Assembly: GCF_020921035.1 (NCBI RefSeq)
Contig: NC_063150.1
Location: 13,206,001-13,270,000 of the forward strand
Source of the DNA: Rhodamnia argentea
Lineage: Eukaryota; Streptophyta; Magnoliopsida; Myrtales; Myrtaceae
Reading direction: 5' to 3'
DNA: 64,000 nucleotides
The notes under the pieces: generated by a model
The model's input: the letters and a program-made list of their open reading frames with translations, nothing else
The model's database searches: none
What the model was told of the DNA's origin: nothing
Position numbers and translations under genes: made by a program
Part shown: one piece after another, positions 51,266 to 62,232 of the stretch
How the letters are laid out: every line of letters starts with the position of its first letter
Numbering within the stretch: the first letter of the stretch is position 1

Positions 51266-54200
51266 ATGGCGGGAGCTCTGTCGGTCGTCGCCGGCGAGCA
51301 GCTTCCGGCGGGCTCCGTCAGAGGTTACTGGGAGGTTCGCTTCTCTCGCTTCTTCGCCCTCGCTTCCCGGCCGTCCGCATGTCCCTCGCTCGTCCCTCTT
51401 CGCGACTCCGACCGTCGTCGCCTCTCTCCCTCGGGCGGGACCTGGCTCTCGTCCTCCTCGAAGGCTTCGCTGCAGCTTCACTCCGGTCCGCCCGGGATCA
51501 TCACCGTCTGCTTGAGCGGGAAGTTGCTCGTGAGTCGCTGTCTCGCTCATCTTCTGATTCTTCCTCTTTCGATTTGTTGTCTTCGTAATCGTCGAGTTCG
51601 TCACTGAAATGTTCTTCTCTGATGTTGAAATCAAAGTGATTATCGTTTTACAATGCTTGGTATATGGAGCATTATGTGTTCGGTTGTGTGACTCTACATA
51701 GTTTTTGCGTTAAATTCGGCATGAGACATTGTGCGACTTTTCTCTGTTCTCCGTAGGTCGGAGATTCTTAACATAACCGGCGGTTTCACTGACGCTTTCA
51801 TGACCAAACCGATTTCTGTGAATAAGCTTTGAGATGGTTTTTGGTTATGGTTCCGTACGATCTGAAAATGAGTTTGATGCGGCAGAACTAGAAGTTGTCG
51901 ATAAGCAAGATAATTCTTATTTCTCAATTTTTCTGTTTCGAAATATAGGGATCGATGATCAGATGCATGAACTTTAATAGTTAAGGTCTCAAGGATTTAT
52001 GTGAGCAGTGGATTTAAATGTTTTGATACATGCAGGCGTGAGCTACTTTTTTGGAAGCACTTATTTCTTTTCTGACGGAACATAGTTGTAAATCTAGGTT
52101 CTTCAGTTCTTCACTCCTCATGAACTTCGTGATACAAAATGGGGGAGTCCGTACATGACGTCTCTCTCTGTAAGACTACAAATCATCCTAATTAAGAGTC
52201 TTAACTATTTCAGGAACACCATTTAGTTTCCAAATTGCAGTTCTTCAGGCCGCAGTTGTCATACATGTCTGAATTTCCAGCAATGGCTAGCAGAGCTGTC
52301 CTTGTGAGCTACAGGGATTGCAGAAATAAGGCAAGCATTCAATCTGTCGGTTTCAACTGGTTGTGTGACATGATGTGCGTCCTAAAGCGAAAAATGAGGT
52401 TTTTGAAGTTTGGTTTTAGGGTAATTGGTACCTTCTCATCGTGAATACTAAGGAGTTTGTCAGTTCCTCTAGGTATGACTTAGATCTTTCCTTTCCAAAT
52501 AACAGCCGCCAAGAGGACCATTATGTAGTGAATGAACAGTGAGAAAGAACAGGAAACTTCTTCTCCTATTATGACCTGGGCACCTTGCCTTCTCTTGCTT
52601 TGTGCGAGCAATACAAACCCTGGCTCCCTTTTAGCTGTGGTAGGGTTTGCTCTATGACTTTCGAGAGCTGTTGTTTCCTTCCATCCAGTCTATCGCATCT
52701 AGCAAAGATAATACCAGAGCATTCCAGCGAGCCTTCTCCCTTGAAGGCCTATGCAAACTCGTATATGATACTTCTTTAGTTGTTGAACTTCTGAATCACA
52801 GGCAGTTCTATCGGTGACTTTGCTTGGGGACAAAATTTTTTGAATTAGGCTTAGTTGAATAGAATGTCTTTTAGCCATGTGAGTGACCGGCCCATGATGA
52901 AGGAAAAAGTCTACCTATGCCATCTGGTTCCTCATTTAAACCTGAACCTGTCATATATTGTTGAATCACCATGGCAATGATAATTTCATCCAACGCTCAT
53001 ACTATTGATTTTCCTGGAGACATACAAATTTCATTGATGGAAGTTTCTTGTGGAATGAGTTATTGCTCTGCTGATGTAATGTACGAATCAACACATTAAT
53101 GGACATGTCAACTGAAGTGATATTGGAAAAAGGCAGTTAAACAAACGACAGATGTTTTGCTTTTTGCCAACCATGACTTGTAAAAGTAAAAAAAAAAAAA
53201 AATTCGAAATCCCTTTTCATTTCCTATGAAGTGTTCAACAGTTTCAGAAGTCTAGAAAAATTGGCATGAATAAAGATTTTCCAATGTCAAAAAGATTTCC
53301 CACCTCAAAATTTTCTAGTATTATACTTGTCTGAACTCTGAGTTCTGTCCTCCTCCTAGTGATAGGATAATCCAAATGTAGAATATTGTTCACACATTGT
53401 ATTAACTCATGTTTTGGTGGTTCATTTCCAATGGTGCATGATGGACTTTTCAGTTTATTTGCAGATCCAGAAATTTGCCTTAAGATTTTCAACTACTTGT
53501 GAAACTGATTCATTCATTAGTTCTTTAAAGGTAATATTCTCATTGAGGGAGTTGAAATATTTGTCGTATAGCTAACAATTTCTTATTGCATCACCCACTG
53601 TATTAGATTGACTGCATTAAATTGCTATCCACGCAGGAGATCTTGAAAGATGCCACTGAAATAGAACTGCAAACTACTCACGTGGCATCTCAAATATCTG
53701 CTCATTCTGAGTTCACATCCTATTCTCCTTACAGGTGGAAAGGGTCCTAGTTCCTGACATACTTTATGTCTGTCTTTGCTACAGTTGAGAAATTATGTCA
53801 TCGTGGTTGATCTACTTCCAACAATGATCTTGTCTTGTTGAGTTCTCAGAGTTCAGGAGGAAAAGGATACTGTTTCTTGCATTGGCATTCAGGATCCTGA
53901 AAACTTAGCAATCTTGGAGAATGAGTCTCAACAGTTCTCTTCAAACACGGAAAATGTTTATGATCGTGATGCCGAAAATGGCCTTGCATCCTTTCCTCCA
54001 AGCTTCACATCATTTCTGACTAGTTGTTGCGCCGACCGCAAACAAGGTGAACTGACTGCTCTCTCGTAAAGATAGGAGTATTCTCTCTTTGGCAGACTTT
54101 AATTGATTTACTGTATTGGATTATGAAGCCACAGCACAATCAACTATACCTGAAGTAGTCGACCTCAAATCACAAATCATGGTAACATTTTGTCTGACTG

Positions 54201-54665
54201 AATGCTGCACGAGTGGTATCTCTTTACAAGCTTAAAGTTATCAATCATCGATTAATGGGTTCTTCTGTCACAGAAATACATGGAAGATTCTGAATTTCAA
54301 GGTAAATCGTTTTCCAATTCTATCTCATGCACTGCTAGTTGCTTGCTTATATAGCCAGCCATGGGTAGCTCTTTTGACTTCTTGCCAAATACAATCGGAA
54401 AAAGTATAAGATAAGATTGAAGTTAACTTAAAATAATAAAAAGATGTTATCCAAGAGGACATTAGTTCCTTATTTCAGCATTTTTTTCGTATATATTCAT
54501 TTTCCCCTTTCAAATAGCTGCTGATAGCCTGCACTGAAGACGTAGAGAAATTGCGTGTGGTTCTTGCATTAAAACTTTGAAGATACTAATCTGTAGGGTT
54601 TTCTTATGTTTTCAACAGAGATGTTGATTAGAGTGGACAGGGTCATCAATGAAATCAGAGTGTGA
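51266..54665 (+). CDS. PHS1: POOR HOMOLOGOUS SYNAPSIS 1 meiotic protein
   Basis: Eight exons: 51266-51529, 52214-52330, 53465-53530, 53637-53734, 53850-54046, 54129-54181, 54274-54301 and 54619-54665, in frame, 289 aa. The N-terminal part carries the family core WEVRFSRFF ... GTWLSSSSKASLQL ... ITVCLSGKLL, then VSKLQFFRPQLSYM, SRAVLVSYRDCRNK and IQKFALRF. A variable acidic middle follows, and the C terminus has EMLIRVDRVINEIRV. PHS1 of maize and Arabidopsis (At1g10710) is needed for homologous pairing in meiosis and for nuclear entry of RAD50; that function is inferred here. Intron 2 begins with GC rather than GT (AATAAG|GCAAGC at 52331). All other introns are GT-AG. Confidence 0.88.
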
Positions 54666-56471
54666 TTTATCATTGTAATTGTCACGGCTGTTGATATCCT
54701 TAGTGTGGCATCTGAAACCTTGGCTGCTATGGTGGGTCTTGAACCTTGTAGTTAACCATCTAGAGTGTAGATCTTTTTTCCACTTTTTCAAAAATTCCTT
54801 GTTGCAGTATAATGTTGTAAAACACCTGGGATATTCAAGATCATTCAAGGGCAAATTGTTCCTTAAGTAAGCTCCGGCTCCCCTGGTTACTGGTTGGAAT
54901 TATATAAGGTGATTTCAGCACGCCACAAGGACTGCCTGCTGAAAGCTCCAAGTTCTAGCTTTGGTTAATGCTTTACTTGGCTTTTCTCCTCGGCCCTGTG
55001 CATTTTGTCCGTTGTGCTCTTAGACTTTGGCATTGCATTCACCTGTCCAGGGAACGATACGATAACAATGTCTCATTCTTATTTTTTGAATCCGTTATTG
55101 ATATCGAGTCATCCTAAATCATCCGACATTTAGTCATAGCTCTGCATGTGAACAGATTAGAATCACGGTTACACATTGAAATGCACTCTTTGCTTTAGTA
55201 ATTTGGTGTTGGTTGAAAATTTTCTTTCGATTCATTTAAGGGGAATCCCTTTCACCGAGTCATCCAGATTTGTTCACTTTCTTTCCCCATTTATGATTCC
55301 GACTTAATTATTTTTCTTAACCTTATTTGCTAAATCATGTTAGTTTGTTTATTGATGCCTGAAGCCTGCTTTTTGCCGATGCTAATATTCTTGCTGAATG
55401 AGCCATTTAGACAACAGCTATTCTTCTTTTCTCTAGTGTAAGCGTTTTCTGATGTACAAGTTTCTCATAAAGCCGGTCGAACTACACCTGCAATATTGAT
55501 TTTTTCTTGTATGTTTCCATTTTTGTCAATGGGACATGACTATGACCCATGGTCGCCCACCGCAGTCCTTGGCCTCCTCTGGACATCACAGGCCGGCTGA
55601 CGGCGGCCGCAAAGTAGGGATACAATAATGAACTCATGTGTGCTCGCATGCAAAAGCACAATGAATGAGCTTCCCCCCTTGTTAGCATCCTCCTAGGATT
55701 TCTTTTCCCCGTTTTAGAGCAACTTCTCCTAACATAACGTCACCTCATAAGCAAATATTAATGGAGTCCACGAATCATCATTTGAATCATCAGACATTAG
55801 TCCGGCGAGTCCCGATTAACGTAAATAGTTGAATAAACTCAGTATTTGCATGGAAACATGATTTGAAAATCTTCTGAACGGCTCAAATTCAAATTTAGAG
55901 ATCTGTCTTTGGCAGGATTCACATCGCACCAAGCCTTTGGGTCCCCAACCGGCAAAACAAGAACGCCTTTTGGTTGGATGATGCAAGGCACGTATCACAA
56001 CGAGACAAGAAACTGTCCTCCATACTTTGCCGGCTTCCAATAGATCCCAATTCTATAGTCTCCCTCAAAACAAGATCACTCGAACACCTTTTTGCCTCGG
56101 GGGTGTTCTCTCAGCCGGCCACGCGAATTGAAGGTATCTGTCATTTCGCCTTCGAAATGAAATATACAAATAACAAATAACAGCGAAACATGAGGAAACT
56201 AATAATAATAATAATAAGCCTCGGCCCCTACATCGTAACAACGATGAAGGTGCTTTCCAGGCCCTGTCATCGAAGGCTAGCCGCTTTTTTGGAGGCATCA
56301 CGTCATTGATTATGGTCCCTTGAACTTGGAGGACTCCGTTCCGATTCACGGGAGCCCCAGGACATGATTCCTTTGAGTTACTGTTGAGAAGCAAAATGAC
56401 CCTGCCATGCGGAAATCTCCTCAAACTCGTAGAATTAGGTCGATAATTGGGAGATAAACTCGAGATCATGG
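54666..56471. other. Intergenic, no gene recognised
   Basis: The first part is likely PHS1 3' UTR. A minus-strand frame at 56469-56065 (134 codons) has no known domain. An (AAT)n microsatellite lies at about 56200-56216. No RNA gene is visible. Confidence 0.4.
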
Positions 56472-56814
56472 ATAATATTGAACATTTAGCCCAATGTGTA
56501 AATTGATTCGTGAACTTTTAATTTGTTCAATGTGATCTATGGACTTTTGTTACATGCTTAATTTAGTCTCCGAAATAAAGGAAAATGTTCATTATTGTGT
56601 TCTCACTAATTTGAGTTCAGGAATAATATGGACATTTTCATATAGTTCATGGACTAAGTCGAACGGAAACCAAAAGTTCGGGGTTCATATCGAACAAATT
56701 AAAAATTCAGGAACCACACCGCAAATTAGGTTAAAGTTGAGGGATTACATTGAATAATTCAAGGCGACTTTGAACTTTTGATCAAAGATCAAAAACCGTT
56801 TGTGTCATTTTCCC
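56472..56814. mobile_element. MITE family member, copy 3
   Basis: It carries 'aatttgttcaatgtgatct' phrases at the left and inverse phrases (ATCGAACAAATT, 'caggaaccacaccgcaaatt') at the right, ending 'accgtttgtgtcattttccc'. The right end matches the family's complete terminus; the left terminus appears shortened. Same family as 33352-33770 and 37902-38260. Confidence 0.65.
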
Positions 56815-57248
56815 CGGCTGTTATTACAAAGAGAACGCATGCATCCCCAAGGACCAGCAAATCTAAATCGATCCGAATTGTAACAAGTGTTTTGTTCATC
56901 AGCAAATTGGAAGCATCGACGGAAAAACTGAATTTTTATTTAGGATGTAGCAGACAAAAGGACTCTCCGAGCACCGCGACGAGGCAAGCCAAACGACATT
57001 GTTATCTACGGAACTTCTAACCAATCCCACACAGCAACAGCTTTTTCCCTCATATTCTGATAGAGCATATAACAGAAAAGTGGGCGTTTTCCAATCTCCA
57101 CGCCAGCCATCATGAGCAGTTGTCTTGCTCCTTTGAAGAGCTTACCAGCCATGTAATGACAAGAAAAGCACACATTCATCCATTGTTCTTCCCATCTTAA
57201 CTGTTCTTCCACGCGAAGACCGAATCGCGCCTCATCACCACCAATGTA
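56815..57248. other. Intergenic, nothing recognised
   Basis: No protein-like frame or repeat is seen in this short interval upstream of the LysM pseudogene. Confidence 0.4.
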
Positions 57249-57907
57249 ATGGCTCTCGGCAATCGTCTTCCCGGTCTTCGATTCTCGTTAGCCTATTCGG
57301 CGGCAATGGCTTTGGCCTACCAAGTGTCCATTAAAGAGACCCAAATGTATCCTTTCAAGCGCTCCGACCGGATCACAACCCGCAATGCCTCTACGTACCA
57401 TTACGACGGCGGTTTCCGGGAGGATCGGATCACCGCCTACTACTCGGTGAGCCCCTCCCGGATCAAACCCATCAAGGACAAGACTACCTCATCAGCCTGC
57501 CGTGCTCTTGCCAGAGCACCGGGGACACCATCGGCTACTTCTACAACACCTCCTACAAGGTCGAACCGAACGACACCTTCTTCAACGTCTCGGCGCAGGT
57601 CTACAGCGGGCAAGCTTGGACCGTCGGAGAAGAAGAGAGGAGGTTCAACGTGAACGCCAAGGTCCCCATGTATCTTCTATGCGGGTGCGTGAAGGGAGAC
57701 TTGCAGCAGACAGTGGTGACATACACGGTTCAGCGAGGCGACACGGCGACCGATATCGCCAACCTGTTATCTGCCGACCCGAGCGGCATCAAGAGCATGA
57801 ACCCCGATCGATACTGGAACTCTAGCACCATTGACGTGGGTTGGGTGTTGTTCGTGCCGATGGAGAACAGCGGAATCCCATCCCCTAAGAGAGTCCGGTC
57901 GTGCTGA
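57249..57907 (+). pseudogene. LysM-receptor ectodomain pseudogene
   Basis: The translation from 57249 gives the first part of a plant LysM receptor-like kinase ectodomain (YQVSIKETQMYPFK ... NASTYHYDGGF ... ITAYYSVSPSRIKPIKD). At about 57480 the frame shifts by two bases, and the homology continues in another frame: DYLISLPCSCQ, YFYNTSYKVEPNDTFFNVSA, VPMYLLCGCVKGDLQ, VVTYTVQRGDTATDIANLL, up to the stop at 57907. Two LysM1 cysteines expected of the family appear as Arg (FKRSD, TTRNA), while the CXC pairs in PCSC and LCGC remain. No signal peptide of normal quality, transmembrane segment or kinase domain is present. It best fits the LYK3/EPR3-like group, but that assignment is uncertain. Confidence 0.8.
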
Positions 57908-58230
57908 CTTTGCTTCAAGCTATGGTGACTTTGATTCCATGATTCGGCGAACTCGGAGAAATACGGACGAATTCTGGCTAGTTGCTTCTTTCTCGGCCAT
58001 CCCTCGCTCGTCTCGTCTGCTTTCTTTTGTGCTTTAAACTTGGGAAGTCGTCGGGGAACCCGTTGACGCCTAAATTTTGATTAATCTATTTTTTGCATAA
58101 AAATTATAAAAAAATCATCTCACATATTTATTTTTAGCGTACATTGCATTGGCATATAATCGGGCAAGCGGAACACTTAATTTAGCATGCGTCTAGACTA
58201 GGCACGGGATGGAAAAATACACCGAGAAGA

Positions 58231-58321
58231 TTTGAAACTTCAAGGACTGTATTGCAAATACTTAAAATTTCAGGGACCGTATTGCAAATACTTGGAACTT
58301 CGGGGACCGTATTGCAAATAC
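58231..58321. repeat. Three tandem copies of a 30-bp unit
   Basis: GGACCGTATTGCAAATACTT and its variants recur with a 30-bp period, the copies ending at about 58260, 58290 and 58320. The middle varies between 'aaacttcaa', 'aaatttcag' and 'gaacttcgg'. Confidence 0.85.
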
Positions 58322-58324
58322 CAA

Positions 58325-58580
58325 AAGAAGATGAAGAAGGGAAGATGATGAAGGGAAGATAATGAAAAGAAGATGAAGAAGGGAAGATGATGAAGGGAAG
58401 ATAATGAAAAGAAGATGAAGAAGGGAAGATGATGAAGGGAAGATAATGAAGGAAAGATGAAAATGGAAGGTGAAGAAATGAAGATGAAGAAGGGAAGATG
58501 AAAATGGAAGTTGAAGAAATGAAGATGAAGAAGAGAAGATGAAGATGGAAGGTGAAGAAATGAAGGTGAAGAATGAAGGA
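58325..58580. repeat. Purine-rich minisatellites (42-bp and ~41-bp units)
   Basis: Three copies of a 42-bp unit built from GAAGATGAAGAAGGGAAGAT and GATGAAGGGAAGATAATG run from 58326 to about 58450. They are followed by about three copies of a related unit of about 41 bp (GATGAAAATGGAAGGTGAAG, AAATGAAGATGAAGAAG). All purine on the plus strand except for T in the ATG steps. Confidence 0.9.
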
Positions 58581-58594
58581 TGAAGAACTTTGCC

Positions 58595-58602
58595 TATAAA
58601 AG
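58595..58602 (+). promoter_or_regulatory. TATA box within the LTR
   Basis: TATAAAAG directly after the minisatellite block, followed by GA-rich DNA. Its position is typical for the U3/R border of an LTR. Confidence 0.5.
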
Positions 58603-59544
58603 AGAGAGCTCTTGAGAAGAGTTTTAGAAGGGGGAAGTGGAAGAGAATTGAGAGAGAGAGTAGAAGAGAATTGAGAGAGTTTTTTAGGAAGAGTGGAAGA
58701 GAATTGAGAGAGTTTTGAGAGAGTTTTTGAGAGGAATTTTTAGAGAGGAAAAAGAGAGTTCTTGAGAAAAATCAGAAGAGAAAATTCGAGAGTGAAGAAA
58801 AGAGCTTTAGTCGAGCATCATCTTCGACGAGTCCCGACACATATTTCGCCTCTCGCCACCCAACAACGCCACCGCTGCCATTTTCGACGACAGCCGCGTT
58901 CTTCCGGCTCCGAGATCTTGAAGGGAACTATAACGTGTATGTGAGTAAGATTTTGTGTAATAGAAGGTAATCCTTTCCATCTTGATCTACAAAAATGTAA
59001 TCGTTTGGTTTGAACATTTGTTTGTTTATTTTAGACATGCCACGTGTTCATTATTATATGTTAATTTATTTTTATAAATACTCGTGGATCGGCTGCGTTT
59101 TCTTTCTTTCTAAATCACCCATGGTGTATATCGTACAAAATTCAATGTTTTACATCCCCATAAAAAAGAAGAAAAAATCAAAAAAATTGCATCTTTGAAT
59201 TTCAAGTAAAATCCATCAAAATTGCCAAATCAAATATTTTTCATGAAAATGGTACCGAAAGGGCGTTAGAGTAATCTAGCGTAACCAAATCCCCGAATTC
59301 AAAATCTCGGTTCGCGGAAATAAGATAGTTTTCTCCCGCTATTTTATTTAGGTTTCTAATCAACCTACCGAAAATGATTAGTGGCGACTCCAAATTCAAA
59401 ACATGTTGCATGTTAATTATTTGAACCTTAAGTTGCGATTTGGTATGGACTTGGGAGAGTCCGAGTTAGGTTAGTTAATTAATTAACCCGATAATCCATT
59501 AGCCCGAAAATTAACTTGTTTATTTTTTTAGGTCGCGACTGACT

Positions 59545-59562
59545 TGGCGACTCATTTGGGGA
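59545..59562 (+). other. Primer-binding-site-like sequence
   Basis: TGGCGACTCATTTGGGGA begins with TGG, as tRNA-primed binding sites do. It resembles the TGGCGACTC...GGGGA sites that follow the 5' LTR in plant Ogre/Tat-type Ty3/gypsy elements, probably primed by an arginine tRNA. Confidence 0.5.
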
Positions 59563-60881
59563 CCCAAAGAGGATTTAGGCCGGATAATTTCATGAAAAAG
59601 AAATCACTTGATTTGGTAAACTTTGGTTAAATTCTCATTCTTAGGTGTTAAATGTTTTTGCAGATTGGGAGTTATAAGGGGAGGAGTGATCGGCTAACCC
59701 TTTGTTTTGCGGGCTTGGTGAATTGGAATTGTGATTTAACTTTTGAATCATTGAAGCGGTGTTTGCTTTTAATTGTTGTGCATGATTTATCGTCTTTGCA
59801 TTACATTGCACACAACCCGTGACCGGACCCGGGTCACACTAATAGTTTTAAGATGGTATTTAGATGGTCCTTTAACCTTGGCGGTAAGGCTTCGCTAAAG
59901 GTTATCCCATCTGGATCCCGAAAATTTTTTCCAAAAAATGGCTCAAGGGTTGTTCTCATGCATGTGAGGCTACGATGCATGAGAATTGCCCTTGTCGACC
60001 GAACCAAGCCGAAGTGATTGGACCCGACTAGTCATGACTATTGTACGCGAGGTTGCGACTAGTCATGATGACTGTACGCGAGGCTGCGACATGTCGTTTC
60101 GTTCATCATTTCACTTTGCAAAAGCCTTTTGGATAGATAGAATAAGATTTAAACTCACAATTCATGCGCATGTATTTGTGATTGACATTTTCTTCGTATG
60201 AGAGGTAATTTCTTGTCTCTTGTACCCTGTTATCTCATTTTTATTTTGGGCCGGTCCATGGTTTAGGTTGATTGTTTAGAAGTTTCATTGTCTTATTTCC
60301 AATTTCGCACTTTGCTTCCGCAGCTTTTACAATTTCATCGGTTGTCCTCAATTCTGATTTGGCTTATTCCTGTTGTGCGATTTTTACTAAATTCTACGAT
60401 CGAGCTTTGAGTAAGTGCCAAACACGAAAGTTGTAGACCTATGTTTCAACTAATATCTTGCAAAATTTCAGAATTAAATTCATAATTTAAGATGGCCCTT
60501 CGTTTTTTCAACAACATGCGGTTATAACAGTTTTCTGAACGTGATTTTTTTGGAAAGACACATTAAACTGTTTTGATCCGTGCATTTCTAGTCCGATTGG
60601 CCAACATAAAAGTTGTTCATCACCTTCTCACCTACAAGCTCATAAAATTTGGACACGTTTTGATCAACATGCGAATTAATACGAAGTTTTTCGTAAAAGC
60701 GGACAAACTGAAAATTACATGTTTCAATCCTTTGATCATAATCACTTTGTTCGTTTGAGTCTAGAGGGATGTCATGGGCCGGCTCGCTATTCTTGCTCCC
60801 TGTACTCATTTTGGGTTTGTTCTTGCGTACGGGTAATTTATCACGGATCCTCCACATATTACTCGATCGATCGCAAAGAGG

Positions 60882-61160
60882 ATGGCCGACATTAACGCTG
60901 TCGTTAGTACTGCCCTAGACGAGAAACTTGGCTCCTTGATCGAGCGCTTTGAAGGGATGATGTCCCGAAAGATGGAAGAAATGATGGTCGCCTTCACCGC
61001 CAAACTTCAATCATCTGCCACCAACCCGATGACGATAACCAACGACCAACGAGTTTGTCATCATGGGGGATACATGAGGAGGGAAATAACCGCCTCGTTA
61101 GTAGAGAAAGCGGAAAGATTTGAAGAGGGAAATAACTGCCTCTTCCGTAGGAGGGAGTGA
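60882..61160 (+). pseudogene. gag-like remnant
   Basis: The 92-codon frame begins MADINAVVSTALDEKLGSLI and includes ERFEGMMSRKMEEMM. An acidic/helical start of this type is common in plant Ty3/gypsy gag proteins. The frame then ends, and DNA further on (61307-61669) gives further charged peptide without a zinc knuckle. Position downstream of LTR and primer site supports gag; sequence evidence alone is weak. Confidence 0.4.
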
Positions 61161-62167
61161 AAAGATTTGAAGAGGGAAATAAGCGCCTCGTTCGTAGAGA
61201 AAGCGAAAAGATTTGAGGGCTCCTCCATATCAGAAAAGAAAAAGATGACAGATTGAGTGAGAGATAAGAGTTATTACGGCTTGGAATCAAGGCGACCGGA
61301 CCAAAGTTGATTGGAAGATCAATACCGGGAAAACCTACCGAGCAAAAGGTACCCGGCCACTTCCCAATCAAGAATACAGGCCATACCAACCTTCCGCTGG
61401 TGGTTCTAGCAGCAGACCAGTTGATCATCCCTACAAGTTCCCGAGCAAAGGTTGATCATCCCTACAAATTCCCGAGCAATGGCGGAAGCTCAAGCTCAAG
61501 GAGTCGGATCGCTCACGGCGAAAACAAAGTGGGAAATGCGTCGCCGGTGTTAGCAACTAACACCGCCCAATTCGAGTATCAATTGCTCGAAAAATCAGAA
61601 GATTACTTTGATGATAAGCTCACCACCTTGATCGGCCGGTTCGGAGCTGAAGGACCTCCCGAGTTGTGATCCGAAGCAAGTGATTATGGATCCTTGAACA
61701 ACGATCGTTGGTGTATGATCCAAGACAAAATCAGTCGATCATTGGAATGACCAGCAAGAGAGGTGGAACCAATCTCGCATGAATACTTCTTTAATTCCAT
61801 GTATAGTTCCCCTGCGTGGGATATTTTTTACTTTCTAGTTGTCTAGAATTTGCCTAGAGTTAAAGGGCAAATTTTCTCCTCCCTTATCAAATGCGTGAGT
61901 TCCTTGTTAAGCTAGGCCCGTAGCAAATCAATTTGTGGACGACGCCTCTAAACGCCCGTAAAGAGAGATTCCGAATAGCCTTACTTGGGAGAATACGAGT
62001 AAAAGGCCAAGCGGGCTCAAAGATGGGTAACTCCGTATCGTCTCAATTGGCTCTCGGTCATTTCAAACTCTAAGTTATGCTTATTTTATTCTCGACAGGG
62101 GATTGCCAACTGTTTTGAGAACAATATAGCAAAAAGCGAACCAACCGTGGACACCAACCTCACCACG

Positions 62168-62232
62168 GCCTGGTGGTTGGGGGAATGACAGTGGTCCGAG
62201 GCATCCCGGGTTCGATCCCGGGATTTGACATC
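62168..62232 (+). repeat. tRNA-like A/B-box pair
   Basis: CCTGGTGGTTGGGGGAATGA is followed about 30 bases later by GGGTTCGATCCCGGGA, an exact B-box sequence. The pair resembles the head of a plant SINE of the Au kind. The cloverleaf is incomplete, and no poly-A tail or target duplication is seen. Confidence 0.4.

Larger units (their letters stand above)
58062..59541 (+). mobile_element. Probable 5' LTR of a Ty3/gypsy-like retrotransposon
   Basis: The region starts near TTGACGCCTAAATTTTG and ends just before a primer-binding-site-like TGGCGACTC (59545). It contains short tandem repeats (58231-58321), purine-rich minisatellites (58325-58580), a TATA box (58595-58602) and a GA-rich transcribed leader (58620-58790). 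Length about 1.5 kb. The second LTR is outside the window, so the borders are inferred. Confidence 0.5.

Noticed and set aside
56065..56469. 134-codon minus-strand frame with a hydrophobic stretch (LLLLLLVSSCFAVICYLYI)
   Set aside because: No family recognised, and its start lies in MITE-flanking DNA; the hydrophobic stretch alone does not support a gene.
58325..58580. CRISPR-like array
   Set aside because: Direct repeats have no unique spacers; this is a purine minisatellite in a plant LTR.
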